NCBI GenBank assembly: GCA_017536545.1
Contig: JAFXHF010000020.1
Location: 1-64,000, forward strand
Direction: 5' to 3'
From: a bacterium
Lineage (GTDB): Bacteria; Cyanobacteriota; Vampirovibrionia; Gastranaerophilales; Gastranaerophilaceae
Length of the DNA stretch: 64,000 nucleotides
In this document: piece after piece, positions 1 through 8,991 of the stretch
How the letters are laid out: each line of letters opens with the position of its first letter
Numbering within the stretch: the stretch's first letter is position 1
Notes under the pieces: generated by a model
What the model was told of the DNA's origin: nothing
The model's input: the letters and a program-made list of their open reading frames with translations, nothing else
Database searches by the model: none
Translations under genes and position numbers: made by a program

Positions 1-3000
1 CATTGTTTGGTTTTGAGCTACGTTTGCTCCAACTGATACGGTTGTTGCGTTGAAGAAGTTACCTTTATACATTGTAACTGTTCCACCGATTAAGCCACCG
101 TTTTGTGTTGAATCTACTCCAGAGTATCTTTGAGATGCACCATTGTATCCGATGTATCCTGTGATTACTCTATCCCAGCCGTGTTTTAGGGATTGCATTT
201 CTGTATCAAAACCAACTAATGTTCCATATGTGTTATTGTGTACTTTTGGACCATTTTTAAGGCCTACTGTTTCAAATGTTGCATATGGTTTTACCCAAAC
301 TGACGATTCTTCTTGAGATGGTTGGTAAAGTGGGGAGAATCTGCCCATGTCTGTTGCATCACCTGTGATAGATAGAGCGTATTTGTTTCTGTTTTTCATT
401 GATACACGTTCAAGATATGGGATATTCATGAATGTATCCGCATTACCAAATGCGTGGTTGAATGTTTGGTTTACAGTACCGATAGCACCAACAGTTGCGG
501 ATGTTGAACCACCTAAGACCGCAGGGTTGAAATCAATAGATGGATTTGACGGTGTTGGTGTAGGTGTTTCTGAACCAGTTGAGCCACCTGCACTTGGACG
601 AGCAAAGATAAAGTAGCCCGCATCAGCACGGTTATCGTATGATACGTTATATTTATAAATTGGTGTGTATGCTACTGTTTGATGAGTATTATTTACACCA
701 TTACCAACTTCAGCAAGTCCATTTGTTACATTATCTTTCAATCCTTGTTCTGCAAATAGAATTTGTGTGGTTGGGTCTACAGCATCAGATAGCAAATTCA
801 TGCCTGTAACATTCAAATTACCGCCGTGACTGCCGTATTCTGAAGCTGTGAACCTGTCCATTGTCTTGTTTGCCAAATCTACATCAACCAATACATTTGT
901 ATCACCTGTCACAGTTAAACTATTTAAAGCTGATACACCTACTTGGTTGTTTATCATTGATAACATTCCTGAATGTAGTTTTAAGTTGTTACCGTCTAAG
1001 TTTGAATCGTTTAATAAATACAAGTTAGTATCGATTAAATGTGTTGTTGAATTTTTGATTTTGTTGTTTAGAATAAATCTTGATGCACTATCACCGATAA
1101 TATATGTTTCGTAATTATTCTCACCATTGATATTGTCATCTAGTTGAATTGTTGAACTATTGGTAACATCAAAGATTAACTTACCGCCATTCATATAAAT
1201 TGCGTTATCGTCAATTTCTTCACCATTTTTTGTGTAGTTACCTGAAATTAGAGTTGTTTCACCATTATCTGCATTTACTTTAATTGTTGCATCTTTAACA
1301 TAAACAGCACCACCTTTTGCTCCATCACTAGATGATTCTGCAAAGTTATTCAATATATTAGCGTTTTTCAACGTAATAACAGCTTTATTTGCACGAACAT
1401 CATCTACAGCTAGTTGAGGTTCTGGAGGTAGAGGAGTATTTGGGTCAACTGGTTGTTGATTATTTGCAAATAATTCACTTGGATCGGTATAAATTACACC
1501 TAGATAATCTTCCAATAGTGTGAAATACTGATCCTCTGTCATTCCCATTCCTTCTAACTCAGTATCAAACTCAGATTTTGATATTGATTGTGACTCAGAA
1601 GCAAGATATTCAATATTGGTAACAGTACCATCGGCAATAAAGGTTTTTAGCTGATCTTCGGTTAATACATTACCTTCAGAGTCTTGAACAATAAAGAATT
1701 GTTTATATATGCTTCCATCAGAATTTAAGATTTCTAACTTAGCATATTGAACAGTATCCGTTGGAATTACACTAGGACCACCGATTGTTCCTAGTGTACC
1801 TTCAAGATAAATCGCTCCACCATATGCCAAAGATTCAGCTTGTACGTAGTTATTTACAAACTCTGCTGTAATATTTTCGATTGTACTAGGATAAACTGCA
1901 TTATTATTAATAACATAAACAGCACCACCATAAGCTGAAGAACCTTTTGCGTAGTTGGAAATAAAGCTACCTGAAATATTTTCAATTACAGTATATTCAC
2001 TCTGGTAATATGGTGACGACAAATGGACTGCACCACCTCTTACTGATTCCTCAGATTGAACATAATTACCATTAAACGTACCATTTATATTTTTAATAGA
2101 AGTTGCATAATCTCCAGAAATAGATATTGCACCACCGCTATCTTCAGCATAGTTTTGAATAAAATTAGCAGTAAGATTTTCTATAGTTCCATTGACACTC
2201 ATCGCACCGCCAAGACCTTGTTGTGAGTAATTTTGTATAAAATCTGCGGTAATATTTTTAATTGTACCTGAGTTTGAATTACTAATAGCACCACCAGAAC
2301 CTGTGGCATAGTTGCCAATAAAGTTACCAGTAATCAAATCGATTGTACCAGAGTTGCTAAGAGCTCCTCCTGAACCTTCTGAGTAGTTTTGTATAAAATC
2401 TGACGTAATATTTCTAATAGTACCAGAGTTATAAATCGCACCACCACTACTATAACTACCAGCTTCAGCATAATTTTTAATAAAATTACCTTTAATATCA
2501 CCGATAGTGCCACCGTTATAAACAGCTCCGCCATAACTCCTAGTAGTATATACAGGTGAGCTTAAATAGTTACCAATAAAATTACCTGTTATACTAGTTA
2601 TAGAACCATTTTTTTTATTATAAATCGCACCACCATATGGAGCGTAATATTTTTTATCACTATAGGCATAGTTACCAATAAAATCACCTTTTAAATCACC
2701 AATAGTACCACTGTTATAAATTGCACCGCCATAAGTATCATTACCTGTAGATACCGTATAATTTTGAATAAAATTACCAGTTATATCACCAATAGTACCA
2801 CCGTTATAAATAGCACCACCAGATGCCGACTTATCAGTAGAAGTGGATTGAATATAGTTACCTATATAATCACCTTTTAAATCACCAATAGTACCACCGT
2901 TATAAATAGCACCACCAGATGCCGCATGTCCTGATACGGCATAATTACCTATAAAATCACCAATTATATCACCGATAGAGCTCCAAGAGGAGTTATAAAT

Positions 3001-4671
3001 AACCCCACCATATATATACCCTGAACCATAATCAGGAGGCAACTTACCTGATTCTGAATGGTTACCAACGAAATTACCAGTAATATTACCAATAGAGGCA
3101 TCTTTCCCATAATTATAAATAACCCCACCTTCCAGAGATTTATCAGCATCAGAATAATTCCCGATAAAATCACCTGTAATATCGCCGATTGTTTTATTAT
3201 TAAAAATTATCCCGCCGTCAACATCATAGTTCCCTGTAGAATAATTACCAACAAAATCACCTGTAATAGAAGCTATTATTCCATTATTTTCAATAATTCC
3301 ACCCTCACCAATATATGGAGAATTCTCTGTAACCGTATAGTTTCCAATAATATCACCTACGATATTTCCAATAGAGCCACTATTGAAAATTACAGCACTA
3401 CCAGCTACTTTATCAGTAGATTTAACAAAGTTCCCGATAAAATCACCTGTAATATCACCAATAGTACCAGAGTTATAAATAGCACCACCACGAGCACTCT
3501 CCTCAACAGATTCTAGATAGTTACCAATAAAATCACCTTTTAAATCACCAATAGTACCACTGTTATAAATTGCACCACCATAAAGCTTTGCATCATAATT
3601 CGATTTTATATAATTTCCAATAAAGTTTCCGGTTATAGATTCAATTTTAGCATCTGCACCAGTGTTAGAAATAGCACCACCATATGCTTTTATATACTGA
3701 CCTGAATTCCATCCAGGTACATCCACATAGTTACCTATAAAATCACCTACAATATTACTTATTGAACCACCATTATGAATAGCACCACCATATGCATATG
3801 GATCATAAGTAGAATTATCTGAATGTGCCTTTACATAGTTCCCAATAAAATTACCTGTTATGTTACCAATTTCTCCGCTAGTACTATTAAAAATAGCACC
3901 ACCATATACCTTTACACCATTATCAGAGGTCGCTGAAACATAATTACCATTAAACGCACCTGTAATATCGCCCATAGCACCGGTGTTATAAATAGCTCCA
4001 CCATATGCCTTTACATCATTACCGGTTGCTAAAACACTACTACCATTAAACGCACCTGTAATACCGCCTATAGCACCACTGTTATAAATAGCTCCACCAA
4101 GTCCAGAATAAACATCACCATCACCTGACACAACAAGCGTTTGCTTAAAATCACCTTCTAGAATGGTTGATGAAATATCTGTTTTGTTTTCTATTCTACT
4201 ATCAGATGTAAGTATAGAATTATATTTATGTTTATATGTAAAAGTTACAGGTTGACCTAATACCGTAACAGATGTACCAACAGAGGTGTTCCCGTTTTCA
4301 ATATCACCATAGAGGTTATCAAATTTATATGTATAAGGTACTTCTTGGTTTAAAACTGTGAAATTAGTAGTTACAGAGGCATCCCCTTCACCATAAGTTA
4401 CACTTTTCAAATTGATTTGATAGTTGATGACTTCTGTAATACCTGTGTTGTCGTATTTGTATAGAGCAAAATTATCAGAGGTATGAATATTTGTATCTAG
4501 AGTATATGCACTATTTTCACCCAACGTTGGTTTGATAGGTGTTTCATTGGCTTGAGCACTATTTGTAGCACCCATTGAAGCTAAACCTACCAATGCAGCA
4601 GTAGATAAGCATTTAAGGGTTACCCCCCCCCCGAAAGCATTATTATTACTTAACTTAAGACTATTTCTCAT
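1..4671 (-). CDS. Giant Pmp-like autotransporter adhesin, C-terminus beyond the left edge
   Basis: I translated this frame by hand; the lines read from the start at 4671 to base 1 are open, giving 1557 codons, and the gene continues outside the window. The start ATG at 4671 follows a GAGGTG ribosome site. Residues 1-41 form a signal peptide ending in AQA before NETPIKP; codons 14-16 and part of 17 are a run of ten G. From about residue 190 to 960 come some 24 modules of the form GGAIYN-SGTIGDITG-DFIGNY, the GGA(I/V/L) and FxxN motifs of chlamydial polymorphic outer membrane proteins. A linker rich in Pro, Thr and Ser lies near residue 1370. The last 110 or so residues (VWVKPYATFE, GWDRVITGYIGYNG) look like an autotransporter beta-barrel. 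The protein should be exported by Sec, insert its barrel in the outer membrane and display a beta-helical passenger. Ligand unknown. Confidence 0.9.
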   Translation of the reverse strand, partial: MRNSLKLSNNNAFGGGVTLKCLSTAALVGLASMGATNSAQANETPIKPTLGENSAYTLDTNIHTSDNFALYKYDNTGITEVINYQINLKSVTYGEGDASVTTNFTVLNQEVPYTYKFDNLYGDIENGNTSVGTSVTVLGQPVTFTYKHKYNSILTSDSRIENKTDISSTILEGDFKQTLVVSGDGDVYSGLGGAIYNSGAIGGITGAFNGSSVLATGNDVKAYGGAIYNTGAMGDITGAFNGNYVSATSDNGVKVYGGAIFNSTSGEIGNITGNFIGNYVKAHSDNSTYDPYAYGGAIHNGGSISNIVGDFIGNYVDVPGWNSGQYIKAYGGAISNTGADAKIESITGNFIGNYIKSNYDAKLYGGAIYNSGTIGDLKGDFIGNYLESVEESARGGAIYNSGTIGDITGDFIGNFVKSTDKVAGSAVIFNSGSIGNIVGDIIGNYTVTENSPYIGEGGIIENNGIIASITGDFVGNYSTGNYDVDGGIIFNNKTIGDITGDFIGNYSDADKSLEGGVIYNYGKDASIGNITGNFVGNHSESGKLPPDYGSGYIYGGVIYNSSWSSIGDIIGDFIGNYAVSGHAASGGAIYNGGTIGDLKGDYIGNYIQSTSTDKSASGGAIYNGGTIGDITGNFIQNYTVSTGNDTYGGAIYNSGTIGDLKGDFIGNYAYSDKKYYAPYGGAIYNKKNGSITSITGNFIGNYLSSPVYTTRSYGGAVYNGGTIGDIKGNFIKNYAEAGSYSSGGAIYNSGTIRNITSDFIQNYSEGSGGALSNSGTIDLITGNFIGNYATGSGGAISNSNSGTIKNITADFIQNYSQQGLGGAMSVNGTIENLTANFIQNYAEDSGGAISISGDYATSIKNINGTFNGNYVQSEESVRGGAVHLSSPYYQSEYTVIENISGSFISNYAKGSSAYGGAVYVINNNAVYPSTIENITAEFVNNYVQAESLAYGGAIYLEGTLGTIGGPSVIPTDTVQYAKLEILNSDGSIYKQFFIVQDSEGNVLTEDQLKTFIADGTVTNIEYLASESQSISKSEFDTELEGMGMTEDQYFTLLEDYLGVIYTDPSELFANNQQPVDPNTPLPPEPQLAVDDVRANKAVITLKNANILNNFAESSSDGAKGGAVYVKDATIKVNADNGETTLISGNYTKNGEEIDDNAIYMNGGKLIFDVTNSSTIQLDDNINGENNYETYIIGDSASRFILNNKIKNSTTHLIDTNLYLLNDSNLDGNNLKLHSGMLSMINNQVGVSALNSLTVTGDTNVLVDVDLANKTMDRFTASEYGSHGGNLNVTGMNLLSDAVDPTTQILFAEQGLKDNVTNGLAEVGNGVNNTHQTVAYTPIYKYNVSYDNRADAGYFIFARPSAGGSTGSETPTPTPSNPSIDFNPAVLGGSTSATVGAIGTVNQTFNHAFGNADTFMNIPYLERVSMKNRNKYALSITGDATDMGRFSPLYQPSQEESSVWVKPYATFETVGLKNGPKVHNNTYGTLVGFDTEMQSLKHGWDRVITGYIGYNGASQRYSGVDSTQNGGLIGGTVTMYKGNFFNATTVSVGANVAQNQTM
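1790..4100 (-). repeat. Degenerate Pmp-like passenger repeats, about 24 modules
   Basis: About 24 tandem modules of roughly 28-40 codons, each with GGA(I/V/L) followed by FIGN, FNGN, FIQN or similar. At DNA level short words recur on the plus strand, such as ATAAATAGCACCACC and CCAATAAAATCACC, so unequal recombination between modules is plausible. Modules near the N-terminal end are longer and carry different inserts (PGWNSGQYIK, HSDNSTYDPYA), while the middle ones are nearly uniform. The count comes from reading the translation and may be off by one or two. Confidence 0.85.
4623..4632 (-). repeat. Poly-G tract (G10 on coding strand) in the signal peptide
   Basis: Ten consecutive C on the plus strand, ten G on the coding strand, 39 bases after the start codon. 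With ten G the frame is open and encodes Gly-Gly-Gly-Val in the n-region of the signal peptide. Losing or gaining one G would abolish the product. In a genome this AT-rich a G10 run is conspicuous; I saw no other G or C run longer than six. Confidence 0.9.
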
Positions 4672-4706
4672 ATCCAACACCTCATGTTTTAACACACACA
4701 TTGGTG

Positions 4707-4734
4707 TGTACGGCCAGCACGTGGGGAAACTTTA
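4707..4734 (-). promoter_or_regulatory. Sigma-28 (FliA)-type promoter of the autotransporter gene
   Basis: On the minus strand TAAAGTTT (4734-4727) is followed after 12 bases by GCCGTACA (4714-4707). The sigma-28 consensus is TAAAGTTT-N11-GCCGATAA, so the -35 half is perfect and the GCCG core is present with a spacer one base longer. The predicted start of transcription, near 4700, leaves a leader of about 30 bases carrying the ribosome site. Confidence 0.6.
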
Positions 4735-4835
4735 GTTTTTTATACTCATTTTTTACAAAACTAAATACTATATATCCTCTTAGATATATTATAACAATAT
4801 TTAATTAATATTTCAAGTGTTTAGAGAATTTTAAC

Positions 4836-4864
4836 AAAGAAAAAGACCCTCGAAAGGGTCTTTT
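4836..4864 (-). terminator. Rho-independent terminator of nrdJ
   Basis: Stem AAAAGACCCT / AGGGTCTTTT with a four-base loop, followed on the minus strand by TTTTTC. It sits 22 bases after the nrdJ stop and separates nrdJ from the autotransporter gene. Confidence 0.85.
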
Positions 4865-4885
4865 CATTATCTTTTTAATTTGAAT

Positions 4886-6901
4886 TTACGAACAACCAGA
4901 GTATCCGCAATTCAAACAGATGAAACAACCTTCTGCCATCTGAATTTCTGTACCACATTCAGGGCATTTTACAGTTTTTAATTCGCCTGTTGGGTTGTAT
5001 TCTTCCACAATCTCCTCTTTCTCAACGGTAGGCTCTGATTCAACAGCCTTCATCTCTACTGTTTTTTCTTTCTTCTTGTCATCCAAATTCATTGGTTGGA
5101 ATTGACGAGAATTGTTTCTATAAACAGTAATACCTTTTAAGTTATTCTTGTAAGCTAAAATGTAAGCTTCTTCAATATCTTCACGAGTTGCTTGTTCTAC
5201 AAAATTAACTGTTTTTGAAACTGCGTTATCTGTGTGAAGTTGGAATGCTGCTTGCATTTTTACGTGCCAGTATGGTGATACATCGTGAGCTGTCGCAAAA
5301 ATTTGTTTAACTTCATCTGATACGCCATCAACGTGAGCAATTGTACCTTCGGATGCAATTTGTGACATCAATGCTTCAGAGTACAATCCATTTTCAATCA
5401 TATAATCTTTGAAAATTGGGTTAACTTCAAGCATTTCAGTACCATCCATAATCAATCTAGAGAATACTAAACCGAATAAAGGTTCAACACCACCAGAAGC
5501 TGATGCAATCATTGAAATTGTACCAGTTGGAGCAATACAAGTTGTTGTTGCGTTTCTCAAACCATATTGTTTGATACCTGCATCAATTTCAGCCCATTTT
5601 TCATCAGAAATTTTACCTGCTGATTTTCCTCTGTATTTGTTGAACAAGTAATTATCAGAATCATAGATACTACCTTTGAAGTTGTTGAAGCTACCACGTT
5701 CTTTAGCAAGTTCAATAGATTCAGTTTTTGAAACATAGTCAATAAATTCCATTACTTGACCAGCTAATTTTGTACCTTCTTCTGAGTTGTAAGACAAGCC
5801 CATTTTCATAAGCATATCAGCCCAACCCATTACACCAAGACCAATTTTTCTGTTGTTTTGTACCATTTCAGAAATTTGAGGTAATGGATAGTTATTTACA
5901 GCAATAACGTTATCCAAGAATCTCATCGCAGTTCTTGTTGTTTCTTCTAGTAAATCCCAATCAACTTCCCAACCAGCTAAACCTTTTTTCATCATCAAAC
6001 CTAAGTTGATTGAACCTAAGTTACAAGCTTCGTAAGAAAGTAGAGGAACTTCACCACAAGGGTTAGTTGATTCGATTGGTCCAACATGTGGAGTTGGGTT
6101 ATCGTAGTTCATCTTATCAATAAACACGATACCTGGCTCACCGTTTCTCCAAGCACCATCAACAATTAAATCGAACACTTCTTTAGCATTCATTCTTCCA
6201 ACAACTTCGTTATTTTGCGGATTTACAAGATCATAATCAGTACCAGCAAGATATGCTTCCATAAACTTATCTGTGATAGCTACGGAAATATTAAAGTTGT
6301 TTAATTTAAAGTTATCAGATTTACAATTGATAAAGTCAATAATATCAGGGTGATCAACTCTTAAGATACCCATATTTGCACCACGACGAGTACCACCTTG
6401 TTTTACCGCTTCAGTTGCAGCATTGAAAACTTCCATAAATGAAACTGGACCAGATGAAACACCCATTGTTGAGCGAACAACACTGTTTTTAGGTCTTAAT
6501 CTTGAGAAAGAAAAACCTGTACCACCACCTGATTTGTGAATTAGAGCAGTATTTTTAACTGTTTCAAAAATACCTTCTAAACTATCTTCAACAGGTAGTA
6601 CAAAACAAGCTGCTAATTGACCTAATTCACGACCAGCATTCATCAATGTTGGTGAATTTGGCATAAAGTAGCGATTTGTGATAGCTTCGTAAAATCTATC
6701 TGAAAGTTCTTTAACTTCAGCCTCAGATTTACCAAATTGTAAATCACCTGATGCAATTGTATCTGCTACTCTACGAAACATATCTGCAGGAGTTTCAACA
6801 CAATTACCATCTTTATCTCTCTTCAAATATCTCTTTTCTAAAACCTTAACTGCGTTTTCTGACAAATTCAACGCTTTTTCTACACATGCGGTATCTGACA
6901 C
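4886..6901 (-). CDS. nrdJ: Adenosylcobalamin-dependent (class II) ribonucleoside-diphosphate reductase
   Basis: Reduces ribonucleotides to deoxyribonucleotides using a cobalamin-generated thiyl radical, so it needs no oxygen. Numbered from the longer ATG start, the NPCGE signature is at about residues 284-288 (thiyl Cys286 flanked by Asn284 and Glu288), with redox cysteines at about 103 (LAACFVLP) and 297 (EACNLGSINL). The C-terminal tail has CPECGTE and CFICLNCGYSGCS, a zinc-ribbon-like, Cys-rich region that re-reduces the active site. An ATG at 6913 opens the frame, but its GGAGG overlaps that codon and is ideally spaced for the GTG at 6901, so I place the start at 6901 (MSDTACVEK). No nrdA/B or nrdD is nearby and no B12 riboswitch was recognised upstream. 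Confidence 0.95.
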   Translation of the reverse strand: MSDTACVEKALNLSENAVKVLEKRYLKRDKDGNCVETPADMFRRVADTIASGDLQFGKSEAEVKELSDRFYEAITNRYFMPNSPTLMNAGRELGQLAACFVLPVEDSLEGIFETVKNTALIHKSGGGTGFSFSRLRPKNSVVRSTMGVSSGPVSFMEVFNAATEAVKQGGTRRGANMGILRVDHPDIIDFINCKSDNFKLNNFNISVAITDKFMEAYLAGTDYDLVNPQNNEVVGRMNAKEVFDLIVDGAWRNGEPGIVFIDKMNYDNPTPHVGPIESTNPCGEVPLLSYEACNLGSINLGLMMKKGLAGWEVDWDLLEETTRTAMRFLDNVIAVNNYPLPQISEMVQNNRKIGLGVMGWADMLMKMGLSYNSEEGTKLAGQVMEFIDYVSKTESIELAKERGSFNNFKGSIYDSDNYLFNKYRGKSAGKISDEKWAEIDAGIKQYGLRNATTTCIAPTGTISMIASASGGVEPLFGLVFSRLIMDGTEMLEVNPIFKDYMIENGLYSEALMSQIASEGTIAHVDGVSDEVKQIFATAHDVSPYWHVKMQAAFQLHTDNAVSKTVNFVEQATREDIEEAYILAYKNNLKGITVYRNNSRQFQPMNLDDKKKEKTVEMKAVESEPTVEKEEIVEEYNPTGELKTVKCPECGTEIQMAEGCFICLNCGYSGCS

Positions 6902-7145
6902 ATTAACCTCCATTATCTGATTAAAAATATATAATTAAACTTGCTAATAGTCTTTAAAACGACTTTTTACACATTTACCCCAAAGCATGCCCCAAACATA
7001 CTTTGATAAAATTGTACAACGCTGAGAAAGGTTTTTGCAATAGATTTATTAAGATATATCAACATAATTAACGAGATATTCACATAATTTTGAAAATTAT
7101 CCACAAAGCGAATACATTTAGTGCATTTTATGTTATATTTAAAGC

Positions 7146-8987
7146 ATGATTAGGAGAGTTTTTAGGGCTATATTTGTAATCTTGATTATTGGCGTGCTTT
7201 GTAAAGCTTGCCTAGTGAAAGATGTGCCAACATCATCTAAAAACACCACCTCTAGCACTGAAAATTCTCTTGCTCAAACTTATCCGACACCTAAAAATGT
7301 GACAATTGATGGGATAGATTACCTACAATCACAAGCTCCTATTGGAAAGTTTGGAGGAGAACTAATTTCTTCAACACTTGGCGAAGGCCCAAAAACCTTC
7401 AATCCATTTAACAGCAAAGATAACACATCTTCTACAATGTCCGCTGTGATGTATGATGGGTTACTTTCAACTAATCCAGTAACAGGTCAACCTAGCCCAA
7501 AACTCGCAAAATCATACTCAATTTCACCAGATGGAAAAACTTACACCTTTGAATTAAGAAAAGGTATTCACTGGTCTGACGGAAAGCCAATAACTGCAGA
7601 TGATATTGTGTTTACTTGGAACGATATAATCTTTGCTGGATATGGAGATACTTCATTAAGGGATTCAATTGTAATAGAAGGGAAACTTCCAACTGTTAGA
7701 AAAATCGACAATTATACAGTTGAATTCACAACTCCAAAACCTTACGCACCTTTTATAAGAGTATTATCAGCTTCAATTGCACCAAAGCATATTTTCATGC
7801 CAGCTATAAAAAAAGGTAAAAAATATTTTGATAGTTTCTTATCTACAAACACAAAACCTGAAGATTTTGTAGTTTCAGGAGCATTCAAATTAAAAGAATA
7901 CGTCCCAGCTCAACGTGTCGTTTTTGAAAAAAATCCAAATTATTACGAGATAAATACAAACGGAGATAAACTCCCTTATTTAGAAAGGTTAATATATTTA
8001 ATTGTCGGGGATCAAAATAACGAAGTATTAAAATTTGAAGCAAAAGAACTTGATGTAATTGGTTTACAAGGGGCTAAAGTTGCACGTTACAAATCATTAG
8101 AACCACATTCTGATTTTAAACTACATAACCTTGGACCAACAAACGGAACAATGTATTTGTCAGTCAACCTAAATAACAGAAAAGACAAGGATGGCAAATA
8201 CTACGTAAACCCAACGAAGCAAAAATGGTTCAATGATATAAACTTTAGAACAGCTATTGATTACACAATTGACAGACGTAATATGGTATTCAATATTGCA
8301 AATGGTATTGGAGCCCCACTTCACACTCCAGAAAGCCTTAACTCAATTTATCTAAATAAAGAACTAAAAGCGTTTGAAAAAGATACTCAAAAGGCTAAAG
8401 AGTATTTAGAAAAATCTGGGTTCTATACAGATAAAAAAGGTCATTTATACGACAAAGAAAACAACAGAGTTGAGTTTGACTTATACACTAATGCGGGGAA
8501 CACTGAACGTGAAGCTATTGGTGTTATGGTAAAACAAGACTTGGAAGAGCTTGGAATGAAAGTTAATTTCAAACCAATTGAATTTAATTCATTGGTTAAT
8601 AAACTTGTAAGTACATTTGATTGGGATATGGTGATAATGGGCTTAACAGGATCCCCACTTGAACCTAACGGTGGTAAAAACGTTTGGTTATCAAATGGTC
8701 GATTGCATATGTTTAATATGAGAACTCCAGAAGAGGGTAAAGCAAATATTCTACCTTGGGAAAAAGAACTCGATGAAATTTTTGATAAAGGTGCTTTAGC
8801 TACAAAATTCGAAGACAGAAAAAAATATTACGACAGATATCAAGAAATCATATACGAACAAAGACCTATGATTTACATATACTCACCAGTAGTAATTATG
8901 GCAATAAGGGATAAATTCAAAAATATCTATCCATCAAGCCTTGGTGGAATTACACACAACATCGAAGAAATCTACATTGGAGAATAA
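7146..8987 (+). CDS. Peptide-type ABC transporter substrate-binding protein (SBP_bac_5)
   Basis: Extracytoplasmic solute receptor of the OppA/DppA family, 613 residues. The N-terminus has a short basic stretch and a hydrophobic segment (FVILIIGVL) followed by two cysteines (CKAC) close to a lipobox, so it is probably a lipoprotein or membrane-anchored. The family signature SPDGKTYTFELRKGIHWSDG is at about residues 126-145. It is the first gene of a run with two permease genes 5 bases downstream. The start ATG lacks a clear ribosome site, and a possible -10 (TATATT, 7134-7139) ends six bases before it. The ligand is probably an oligopeptide or similar solute, but it cannot be fixed from sequence. 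Confidence 0.88.
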   Translation: MIRRVFRAIFVILIIGVLCKACLVKDVPTSSKNTTSSTENSLAQTYPTPKNVTIDGIDYLQSQAPIGKFGGELISSTLGEGPKTFNPFNSKDNTSSTMSAVMYDGLLSTNPVTGQPSPKLAKSYSISPDGKTYTFELRKGIHWSDGKPITADDIVFTWNDIIFAGYGDTSLRDSIVIEGKLPTVRKIDNYTVEFTTPKPYAPFIRVLSASIAPKHIFMPAIKKGKKYFDSFLSTNTKPEDFVVSGAFKLKEYVPAQRVVFEKNPNYYEINTNGDKLPYLERLIYLIVGDQNNEVLKFEAKELDVIGLQGAKVARYKSLEPHSDFKLHNLGPTNGTMYLSVNLNNRKDKDGKYYVNPTKQKWFNDINFRTAIDYTIDRRNMVFNIANGIGAPLHTPESLNSIYLNKELKAFEKDTQKAKEYLEKSGFYTDKKGHLYDKENNRVEFDLYTNAGNTEREAIGVMVKQDLEELGMKVNFKPIEFNSLVNKLVSTFDWDMVIMGLTGSPLEPNGGKNVWLSNGRLHMFNMRTPEEGKANILPWEKELDEIFDKGALATKFEDRKKYYDRYQEIIYEQRPMIYIYSPVVIMAIRDKFKNIYPSSLGGITHNIEEIYIGE

Positions 8988-8991
8988 TTAA

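Noticed and set aside
3058-3516. Plus-strand frame of 152 codons opposite the autotransporter
   Set aside because: It is the antisense reading of the repeat modules; its repeated ITNKITCN-like phrases come from the minus-strand coding repeats and it has no ribosome site.
1790-4100. Possible CRISPR array because of evenly recurring short words
   Set aside because: The words vary, spacing is not constant, and the region is one continuous reading frame with protein-level repeats.
4694-4709. ACACAC / GTGTGT hairpin before the autotransporter as a riboswitch-like leader
   Set aside because: The predicted sigma-28 transcription start near 4700 falls inside the hairpin, so it would not be transcribed whole.
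7097-7105. Exact DnaA-box sequence TTATCCACA between nrdJ and the transporter
   Set aside because: A single nine-base match is expected about once per window in AT-rich DNA; no cluster, so neither an origin nor DnaA control is supported.
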